Shown here: piece after piece, positions 1 through 6,997 of the stretch
How positions within the stretch are numbered: position 1 is the first letter of the stretch
Layout of the letters: each line of letters begins with the position of its first letter
NCBI RefSeq assembly: GCF_050897975.1
Contig: NZ_JBPAXY010000001.1
Coordinates: forward strand, 1 to 64,000
Direction of reading: 5' to 3'
DNA: 64,000 nucleotides
From: Pseudooceanicola sp050897975
GTDB taxonomy: Bacteria; Pseudomonadota; Alphaproteobacteria; Rhodobacterales; Rhodobacteraceae
Program-made: the position numbers and the translations under genes
The notes under the pieces: generated by a model
The model's input: only the letters and a program-made list of their open reading frames with translations
Database searches by the model: none
Told to the model about the DNA's origin: nothing

Positions 1-116
1 ACAAGCTCAAGAACGCCAGGCGTGTCGCGACCCGCTACGACAAGACGGCGGAAAGCTTCCTCGGCTTCATTGACATCACGTCGATCCGTCTCTGGATCCG
101 CCATTTGTCAACATGA
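1..116 (+). pseudogene. IS5-family transposase, C-terminal end (cut by window edge)
   Basis: The reading frame entering the window encodes 37 residues starting KLKNARRVATRYDKTAESFL and ending in WIRHLST before TGA at 114-116. This is the characteristic C-terminal tail of IS5/IS427-type DDE transposases. The rest lies outside the window, so it is unknown whether the element is intact. No clear terminal inverted repeat could be delimited downstream. Confidence 0.75.
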
Positions 117-275
117 CCTAGCTAGTCTTACCATCGCACCCGCCCAAATCTGTATCGAGTAAAGGCCGTAGGTAACGGGTCAATCGACGCAAAGGCAGAA
201 TATTAAGCGGCAGCTGCGACCTTTGAGCAGGTAACGGCGGCACAAATAGACGGACCTAATTGAAATTTCCATCTA

Positions 276-1187
276 TTATGAAGGAAAGGCCATGTCTAGA
301 CGTAGAATATTCTCTACAACGCACCAAAAACCTCCAGCCTCTCGCACCATTGAGCTGCAAGCAAAAATTGCCAAAATAGAGAGAATGCAGACAAACCCAA
401 GTGAGAAAATCCGCCCGTCAAACATCTCTAGTTTGATGGCGAAAGGGTATCGCTGGACCTTTGAACGCGCCGCGCTTGCTTTTTGAAGGCTGGCCGCATG
501 ATCTTTCTTAAGATTGTTGATCTCATCGACGAATTTCTCTGTAGTCGCGTTCATATCGCGGATCTTTTCAGATGCTGCCTCCTTAATATTTGCCAAGCTT
601 CGATAGAGATTATCTAGCTCTAGGTCTGCGTCGTAGTTCCTTCGAACATCAGCGCCTGAACGTACTGTGACACTGTCGCCATTGTCTTTTAGCTCCGTAT
701 CTGAAAAATCTCCCAAAACTTCCTTCGAAAGCTTCCGGCAATCCTCAATAGCGTCTTTGCTTGCCTCGTGCGCGCCCTCAAGCGCTACTGAAAGGCTAGC
801 ACTATTACGTCTAAAGTCTTCGACCGTTTCCTCCACCTTCTCAGCTATTGAGTTAGGGAAATCGAGAAGAGACTTTGCGATTTCCGCCTCTTGCGTCCTA
901 TCTTTGAGCAAGCCGCCGTTGGAAAAGTATGCGATTAGAAATCCGAAAACGATTCTGGCCAGAAGGTATGTGAGAGAAATTTCTAGCCCGAGCGCGATTG
1001 AAGCTGTCGGTATCGGCAAGGCTCCCTCAAACACTGATTCCGGCAGTTTTATGTGTGCTCCGCCATACCGCCATATCGCCATCGACAAAAGGCTCAGGGA
1101 TATTGCTGTCTTTCTTATAGATTTGTAGTCCGTATCGTCGAATGAAAACATCACAAGCCATTCCATGAAGCTTGCGCAGCCTAGCAA
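276..1187 (-). CDS. membrane protein with central coiled-coil region, function unknown
   Basis: A 303-residue protein that I do not recognise. Hydrophobic stretches lie near residues 25-40, 62-88 and 262-282. Between the second and third is a long charged helical region (about 95-250, rich in E, K, A and S) that looks like a coiled coil, so the likely topology is TM hairpin, coiled-coil domain, C-terminal TM. A later start at M8 (MEWLVMF) or M13 is possible. The gene is visibly AT-richer than everything to its right, and it lies between an IS5 remnant and a phage attachment site, so it was probably acquired horizontally. TM-coiled-coil-TM proteins in such places are sometimes defence or surface-exclusion proteins, but nothing here proves that. 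Confidence 0.55.
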   Translation of the reverse strand: MLGCASFMEWLVMFSFDDTDYKSIRKTAISLSLLSMAIWRYGGAHIKLPESVFEGALPIPTASIALGLEISLTYLLARIVFGFLIAYFSNGGLLKDRTQEAEIAKSLLDFPNSIAEKVEETVEDFRRNSASLSVALEGAHEASKDAIEDCRKLSKEVLGDFSDTELKDNGDSVTVRSGADVRRNYDADLELDNLYRSLANIKEAASEKIRDMNATTEKFVDEINNLKKDHAASLQKASAARSKVQRYPFAIKLEMFDGRIFSLGFVCILSILAIFACSSMVREAGGFWCVVENILRLDMAFPS

Positions 1188-1717
1188 GTAGGCGCAGAAC
1201 TTGTCTATCCATCTCGTCTGAACAGCTGGGGACGGGATGAATTAAGTTTCGTCGCAGAGCGTGTTTTTCCGCCCGAAGAACAAAGCAGTGCCAGAGGAAA
1301 TCTTTCTCAGGCTGCGAGACTTGGGGCCGGACCTTCGCTGCGCCTGGTGCAAAGGCAGCTTTGGGCCGGAAGCGCTCAGAGGCGCGGCTGGAGACAACTC
1401 GCCTGGCATGTCCGCTCCCTGCGCATAGCAGCCGTTCGGAGTGCGCGGCACGAGTGACATCTAGAAGCCGCTCTCTCGCATCCGTCGCCCCCCCCTTGGC
1501 TACGGCCAGTGGAAGGCCTCTTCAGCGCCCAAAAGCAAGCGTTCGGAAGGTGCAATGCCGCGCACCGGGCAGCACCGACACCCCTTCGGCGCTATCGAAA
1601 TCCAGACCAAGATCCCGGGCTCGAGCATCGCCCGAATTCGCCAAACTGTCCCACGCCCAAAATCCGTGGGACAAATCCCGGATTTTCTCGTGTTAAATCA
1701 ATGCGACTCGAAGGAAG
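1188..1717. other. gene-free stretch left of the prophage
   Basis: About 530 bp of mixed composition between the membrane-protein gene and attL. Only short frames occur, none with a convincing ribosome-binding site or family resemblance. The part after 1350 is GC-rich and resembles ordinary intergenic DNA of the host. Confidence 0.5.
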
Positions 1718-1764
1718 TGGTGCCCCCACACGGACTCGAACCGCGGACCCACTGATTACAAATC
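1718..1764. repeat. attL, 47-bp copy of the tRNA-Thr 3' end
   Basis: Identical over 47 bp to 41315-41361; the bases on either side differ. Only the T-arm and acceptor half plus part of the anticodon arm are present, so this copy is not a functional tRNA. Confidence 0.93.
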
Positions 1765-1847
1765 GCCATCCAATCAAATAAAATCAAAGGGTTAGCATTT
1801 CAGAACGCGAGAAACGCCTTCAATGAAATCAGATACTTGCAAGAAGC

Positions 1848-2066
1848 CTAGCGCGGCCGAGCCGTCAGTCCGAGCAGCTTGTGGCCTTCCGAGTGGGTGC
1901 TGTCATTGCTATCCCAGTAGACGCGCATATCCACCGCTGCGGCCTGCCCGCACGCCTGGCAGATTGCCCGAGGAAAAACATGCTCCCTAGTCGTATTGGC
2001 GTGGATCGAAACGACCTTCGTTCCCTCATGACCACAGGCGCACTTGATCCAGATCTTCCGTGGCAT
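1848..2066 (-). CDS. small zinc-ribbon-like protein at the prophage left end
   Basis: A 72-residue protein with two cysteine pairs (CAC near residue 9 and CQAC near 36), the arrangement of a small zinc ribbon. A GAGGG sequence lies a few bases before the ATG. It is the last gene before attL, beyond the lysis cassette, a usual place for accessory 'moron' genes. Function unknown. An overlapping longer frame starting at 2137 looks spurious because it loses the cysteine pattern. Confidence 0.5.
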   Translation of the reverse strand: MPRKIWIKCACGHEGTKVVSIHANTTREHVFPRAICQACGQAAAVDMRVYWDSNDSTHSEGHKLLGLTARPR

Positions 2067-2137
2067 TTGCCCTCACGAAGCAGCACAGAGACCAGAACAT
2101 AATAGAAACATCTGGACGAGGAAAGAGCCCGCAGCAA

Positions 2138-2719
2138 TCATGCCGCCGTTCGCCGCCACTCCTCCACCGCGGCGTTTCCATCCACGCCGGCGCTCACCAG
2201 GCGCAGCCCCAGCTCTGCATCTGCCCCGCTATCCGCCACCCCCGGGCTGTCGGCCCGCAGCTTGCGCAAGGCACCCAGGTTCTCCACCACCTGCGGAACC
2301 CGCGACATGGTCTCGGCGATGCTCTTCTGGAACTCCTGTCCCTTCACCTGCTGACGAGCGCCGAAGTAGAAGCTGACCACGACGCCAAGAAGCCACCACA
2401 GCGGCTCCGGCACCAGGGCGAGGCCGGTCATCCGTTCCGCGAACCAGATCGGATCGACCATGGCCGCCACCAGCAGCCCCACGACACCGAAGGCCATGGC
2501 CGGGCGCGGCAACCGGTTCAGACCGTCGATCATGCCGTCGAACCAGTTCCGGCGGGGCTGGCCGTATTCGGCCGCCATCTGTGCCAGGGCGGCCGCTTGG
2601 GCATTGGCCCCACGCTCATCTGCCGACTCCGCATTCACGCGGAACACCTCGGCCGTCTCACGGATCACGTTGCGCTCTCCCCCGAAGAGCGCGGTGAACA
2701 GGGTTGTGATCAGTCCCAT
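2138..2719 (-). CDS. holin of the 3-TM gene-transfer-release type
   Basis: A 193-residue protein resembling the GTA-type three-TM holin family (Pfam GTA_holin_3TM). It has an N-terminal amphipathic/hydrophobic segment (residues 1-14), two clear TM segments (about 75-92 and 107-122), and a charged cytoplasmic tail that follows the family motif FYFGARQQ. It overlaps the endolysin gene by 10 bp and would permeabilise the inner membrane to let the muramidase out. Confidence 0.85.
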   Translation of the reverse strand: MGLITTLFTALFGGERNVIRETAEVFRVNAESADERGANAQAAALAQMAAEYGQPRRNWFDGMIDGLNRLPRPAMAFGVVGLLVAAMVDPIWFAERMTGLALVPEPLWWLLGVVVSFYFGARQQVKGQEFQKSIAETMSRVPQVVENLGALRKLRADSPGVADSGADAELGLRLVSAGVDGNAAVEEWRRTAA

Positions 2720-3330
2720 TTGGCAGTCCTTTCCCGAAACTCTGCCGCGCTCATGTGATAGCGCGGATCCATGAACTCCTCGGCCCGGCGGATCCAGCCG
2801 CCCTTACCGCCGCCCCGGGTGCGGCAATACTTGCGCGAGGGCGACCGGCGATCGGCCAGGGCGAAGTAGTAATTGCGCCGGGCGATCCCGTAAGCGTCGC
2901 GCAGATAGCCACCCGCGCTCTGCGCCACCGCATGGGCCGCCCCGATGCTCTGAGGCCCCAGGGCGCCATCCACGGCCACATCCTGGCCGAACTCGCGCAG
3001 AAGGCGCTGGAGGATCTTCACCGCATTGGCGCCCGCGTTGACGTTCATGTCGAAGACCGTGTCGACCAGGGCCTCGGGCAGCTCATGGATGCGCGGCGCG
3101 AAGAGGTAGTGATCGAGGAAGATGTCGGCGGCCTGGTCGCGGGTCAGCGCCCGCACGTCCGCCACATCGACATCACCGTCCCGGTCCAGGTCGAGGCCAA
3201 GGCGACGCATCGTATGGATCGTCACGCCAAAATTGGTCGCGCCGCCCGGGTCGTCGGGGTCGTTCACGAACCCGCCTTCGCGGGCGACGATACTGCGGGC
3301 AATAGCCTGCGGGGTCAGGTCATAGGGCAT
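2710..3330 (-). CDS. GH108-family endolysin (N-acetylmuramidase) with C-terminal peptidoglycan-binding domain
   Basis: A 206-residue lysozyme. The N-terminal part carries the GH108 signature (AREGGFVNDPDDPGGATNFG), with Glu18 in EGG as the expected catalytic acid. The remainder fits the PG_binding_3 domain that normally follows. Residues 47-58 (DLDRDGDVDVAD) form a canonical 12-residue EF-hand-type calcium loop between these parts, seen also in related GTA and roseophage lysozymes. There is no signal peptide, so export depends on the neighbouring holin. It sits between the spanin-like gene and the holin gene. Confidence 0.9.
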   Translation of the reverse strand: MPYDLTPQAIARSIVAREGGFVNDPDDPGGATNFGVTIHTMRRLGLDLDRDGDVDVADVRALTRDQAADIFLDHYLFAPRIHELPEALVDTVFDMNVNAGANAVKILQRLLREFGQDVAVDGALGPQSIGAAHAVAQSAGGYLRDAYGIARRNYYFALADRRSPSRKYCRTRGGGKGGWIRRAEEFMDPRYHMSAAEFRERTAKWD

Positions 3331-3332
3331 GG

Positions 3333-3677
3333 TTACCTCCCATCAGGGGTGCGCTCGATCCTCTCGAGACGCGCGTCGATCCGAGCCAGAAGGCCCAGGA
3401 TCGAGGAAAAGCGCTCATCGGCGCGGGCCAACTGGTTCCCCATGGACCGGGTTTCCGCTTCCAGGCTGGCAATACGGGTCTCGGCTTCGGCCAGGTCGCT
3501 CTGGGCCGCCGCCACCTTTTCCGCCATGTCTTCGCGAAGGCGCACGATCTCAATCGCGTTGTTCTCGGTGCTCGCCTGCGTCGCCACGAAAGCGCCAGTA
3601 CCGCCGACGACCAAAACGAGCAACTGAAGCCAGTTTCCGATGCTGATCGTGCGAGTAAACTCTGGCTTTACGGTCAT
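3333..3677 (-). CDS. small membrane-anchored coiled-coil protein, possibly i-spanin-like
   Basis: A 114-residue protein with one N-terminal TM segment (about residues 15-33), then an almost continuous amphipathic helix (37-110, heptad-like, rich in E, A and R). This is the architecture of inner-membrane spanin subunits, and it sits directly upstream of the endolysin and holin genes. No separate outer-membrane spanin lipoprotein was recognised. The assignment is by position and shape only. Confidence 0.55.
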   Translation of the reverse strand: MTVKPEFTRTISIGNWLQLLVLVVGGTGAFVATQASTENNAIEIVRLREDMAEKVAAAQSDLAEAETRIASLEAETRSMGNQLARADERFSSILGLLARIDARLERIERTPDGR

Positions 3678-6600
3678 CAGCCTTCCTCCCCCAGCAGACG
3701 GTCAAAAACGCCGTCGCTGATCGCCAGATCCCATAGGTCGGAGCTGGCGTGCGTCTCTGCCGGATCGACCGTCAAAGTGAAGCGCGACCCGGCCATTTCG
3801 AAAGCGGCTTCCAGAGCCGGGTAGGTCTCGGCACCGAAGAAATCCGTCGTGTAGGTCGTATCAGCCGATCCGACATAGCAGTCGACGGAGCGGAAGCCGG
3901 TCTTCGCCACCATCGGTTGAAGCGCCGCCATCGCGGAAGATGCGATGGTCTGGCTCTGGCTCACGGTGTAGGTGCCCACCCCGCCCGAGCCGGTGCCCAG
4001 GGCGCTGATGCGCGTGCCCGCGGTGACCCCGTCCGCCGACAGCATCTGCCCGACCTTGATCTCACCGAAAAGCATCGCGCTTACCGTCAGAGTGTCGCCG
4101 GACACGCTGCCCGTGAAGCCTGCCGACCCAAGGCGCGACACCGCGCCCGCATCGTCCAGGGGGATCCCGATTTCCCACCAGTCGTGACCCCGGATGAAGT
4201 CGAGCAGCTGATCGTCTTCGGAGCCGTCCGACGCCATGCCGTAGGCATTGCGGATCGGGGCTCGGCGACTTTCACCCCCACGCGCGAAGATCGTTGCGAG
4301 GCTCGGGACCGGGCCGAAAAGCACCGCACCTCGGAAAGGCACGGGCGGCGCGGCCAGCAGCTTCCCGGCGGCCAGGCCACCCATCGACCCACAAAGGAGA
4401 ATCGAGGACCGCTGGACATTCAGATTGCCCTGCACCCATTCGTGCAGCTTCATGTAGCGCGTCAGGTAGATGTCATTGCCCCAGCCAGAGGCCGCCGAGG
4501 TGAAGGGCGCGGACGTTTCGTCCTGCCCGTCCGTCACCAGGAGGCAGCAGCTGTGCTGGTCCAGGTAGTTGCGCGCAGCCACGCTCGGGACGAAGGAGGC
4601 ATTCTGCCCATTCCCGTGCAGATACCAGACCGGCACGGCCGCCGCGTCGTGCCCGCCACGGTGCCGATAGGCGTTCGGCAGGCGCACAGAGCAGTCGACG
4701 CCGTCGATCTGAAAGGAGAGGGTCGTGCCAGGCCCGGGCTCGTCCAGGATTTCCTGCGAAAATTCGCACGAGGCGAGATCGCTGGTGTAGGTGTGCAAGT
4801 ACCGCTCAGTCGAGAAATCGGTCGGGTAGCCCGTCATGACGTTGCCGGACACATCCCGCGCGCCTCGCTCAATAAGAGCCGCCCAGTTGACCTTGATCTC
4901 GGCCCGGATGCTGGTGCCGCCTTGGGGCGAGGTGACCACAGTGTCGATCAAGCCGTCCCGCGTCTCTTCAGGGTAGGAGTAGAAGCTGTTGTCCCACAGC
5001 GACACCCGCTTCACGAAGACCCCTGCCGCGTCATATTCGGCGATACCGATAAAGCTGCGCCCGCCATCCGGGCCGAAGGTGATGACTTCCAGGCCGTAGC
5101 GCTTCGTCGGATCATGCCGCCAGATGTGACAGTCGAGGATCAGGTGGTCGGCGAAGCCGTCGCTGAAGACAGTGCCCTTGCGCCAGAGGTAGGGATTTTC
5201 CGGCGCCTCAGGCAGCTGACGGCGCCGGTCCAGCAGGAAGCGCTGGCGGGGAGTGTCCCGGGAAAAACACGTCTCGGCAAATCCACCCTTCACCCAGCTT
5301 TTCGGAGTGGGGTTCGGTGCTGCACTTCCTCCGCTGTCTTCCAGGGCCTCCCAGTCCACGGTGAGGCGCCCGAAGGTCAGCGGAGACCCGGGGGCAGGCA
5401 CCAGCTCCAGCACCTCGATCCGCCGCCCGGCGACCAGATCGGGCTCCGTGTGCGGCCCGGGGTTGACCTGCCAGACCGCAACAACCCCACCGTCGCCGAC
5501 GCTCGTGTCGATGGTGTCCGCATCGGTGTAGGCGACCACCCGCACGTACCAGCCGTAAAGCCCATTCCGGTCTGCGGTGAAAAGGGCCAACTTCATTCCG
5601 GTCACGCCCTCGAAATAGGCGTCCAGGACGAAAGACCGGACAGCCGGATCTACCCCCGTCGCGGCCGAGTGGAACGGGTAGCCTTCTTGAGTGGCGGTGT
5701 CGGCTTTAGCGCCTTGCTCTGGCGTCGCGAAATCCTCCACATCCTTCTCGGCTGCCGTCCCCAGGGGCACGATCTTTCCGGCAAGGTTCGCGTAAGCGTG
5801 GAACGCCTTAATAATCATGGGGTAGGCGACGTTCGCCATGCGGGTTTCGTCATCGCTGACGTTGACCGCGCCGCCATTGGGGTCGACTTCGGTCGAGGTG
5901 GAGACCTGGCTGACCGCGCTCAGATTGTCGCTGTCGAGCATTGGGTATGACTTGACGCCGGAGCCTGAGCCGTCTGGAGATGCGCTTCCGGTATAGGTGT
6001 GTCCATGCTCTTGCAGAGCATGGCCCTGGAAGCTGCGAATTTCCCGTGCAATTTCGGGGTCCAAGTTGCCATCAGGATCCCAGATACGGACGACACGGCC
6101 ACGCGGATCCTGGAGCAGCGGATCTCCGTTCCCGTCGAGCGGCGCACCATCGTCTATCAGCTTCTGCCGCAGAGCGGGCATATCGGGCGTGACCGCCTGC
6201 CCCTGCACGCGCAACCAGCCGTCCGGCACCTCATCGAAGTAGTGGTAGGCCAACGTGCCGATCGGGATGACCGCCGACCCGATGTAGGCCTTGATGATCT
6301 CCACGTCCGCCTTCAGCTGCGCGGTCTCGTCGCGGATGGCTTCCGACTTCGCCGACCAGTGCTTGGCCGAGAACGCCTCCGGCTCGACCGGATCGTCCTC
6401 CGGGTTTTCCGCCCACTGTGCGGCCTTGTCCTGGGCCGCCCCTGCCGCGATCACCGCCTGCTCGACATCCCCGAAGGCCCCGGCGATACGAGCCACCTCT
6501 TCTGCATGGCCCTCGGCCGCACTGATCTCTTCCACAGATGGACCGTTGTCGAACCCCCCTTTCGTGTCGTTCCAGACCGGCACTCGGGCGTCGATCGGGT

Positions 6601-6997
6601 CCAACGGAGCAATCTTTCCGCGGCGCACCCGCAAGGAACGCCCGGCAGCGTCTTGCGCGTCCTGTGTACCCTGGGTGGTGAGATCGAGCTGCCGCTCGAG
6701 GCCCTTTTCCCGGGCGCTGTTCTGCCCCACCCAGCCCTGCTGCACCTCGGTCTCTCGATAGATGTAAAGACGTTCGCCCTCCAGGGCTGCGGCGATCGTT
6801 GGATCCAGGAAGAGGTTGCCCGCATCACCGCTGACCGGATCCACGCTGAAATCCGCTTCGGTCAGTTCGACCGGATCCCCGTCAGCCACCTCGATGACCG
6901 GCTTGATCGCCCCGGCGGTATATTCATGCGGGATGCTGTAGGGGCCAGTGCCGTCCACATCGTAGTTCGGCACCTCGGGAAACGGTTCCGTGGTCAT
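3677..6997 (-). CDS. tail fibre/tailspike with T7-type N-terminus, collar-like domain and C-terminal alpha/beta-hydrolase (esterase) domain
   Basis: An 1106-residue receptor-binding protein. Residues 1-110 resemble the T7 tail-fibre N-terminal attachment domain, followed by an alpha-helical stem (about 150-240). Residues 243-405 look like a phage collar domain (IPIGTLAYHYFDEVPDGW, then QDPRGRVVR). After a beta-rich segment, residues 760-1100 form an alpha/beta hydrolase: oxyanion motif HGNG (794-797), nucleophile elbow CGSMGG with Ser871, and a late His1083 in ETHASSD. A glycine/serine/threonine-rich module (about 953-1023) interrupts the hydrolase before the catalytic histidine. The enzyme probably deacetylates or de-esterifies a surface glycan during adsorption. 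The gene overlaps the next virion gene by 4 bp. Confidence 0.85.
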   Translation of the reverse strand: MTTEPFPEVPNYDVDGTGPYSIPHEYTAGAIKPVIEVADGDPVELTEADFSVDPVSGDAGNLFLDPTIAAALEGERLYIYRETEVQQGWVGQNSAREKGLERQLDLTTQGTQDAQDAAGRSLRVRRGKIAPLDPIDARVPVWNDTKGGFDNGPSVEEISAAEGHAEEVARIAGAFGDVEQAVIAAGAAQDKAAQWAENPEDDPVEPEAFSAKHWSAKSEAIRDETAQLKADVEIIKAYIGSAVIPIGTLAYHYFDEVPDGWLRVQGQAVTPDMPALRQKLIDDGAPLDGNGDPLLQDPRGRVVRIWDPDGNLDPEIAREIRSFQGHALQEHGHTYTGSASPDGSGSGVKSYPMLDSDNLSAVSQVSTSTEVDPNGGAVNVSDDETRMANVAYPMIIKAFHAYANLAGKIVPLGTAAEKDVEDFATPEQGAKADTATQEGYPFHSAATGVDPAVRSFVLDAYFEGVTGMKLALFTADRNGLYGWYVRVVAYTDADTIDTSVGDGGVVAVWQVNPGPHTEPDLVAGRRIEVLELVPAPGSPLTFGRLTVDWEALEDSGGSAAPNPTPKSWVKGGFAETCFSRDTPRQRFLLDRRRQLPEAPENPYLWRKGTVFSDGFADHLILDCHIWRHDPTKRYGLEVITFGPDGGRSFIGIAEYDAAGVFVKRVSLWDNSFYSYPEETRDGLIDTVVTSPQGGTSIRAEIKVNWAALIERGARDVSGNVMTGYPTDFSTERYLHTYTSDLASCEFSQEILDEPGPGTTLSFQIDGVDCSVRLPNAYRHRGGHDAAAVPVWYLHGNGQNASFVPSVAARNYLDQHSCCLLVTDGQDETSAPFTSAASGWGNDIYLTRYMKLHEWVQGNLNVQRSSILLCGSMGGLAAGKLLAAPPVPFRGAVLFGPVPSLATIFARGGESRRAPIRNAYGMASDGSEDDQLLDFIRGHDWWEIGIPLDDAGAVSRLGSAGFTGSVSGDTLTVSAMLFGEIKVGQMLSADGVTAGTRISALGTGSGGVGTYTVSQSQTIASSAMAALQPMVAKTGFRSVDCYVGSADTTYTTDFFGAETYPALEAAFEMAGSRFTLTVDPAETHASSDLWDLAISDGVFDRLLGEEG

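Noticed and set aside
1509..1781. 90-codon plus-strand frame crossing attL
   Set aside because: It reads through the tRNA fragment in the antisense direction; this common mis-annotation comes from tRNA sequence.
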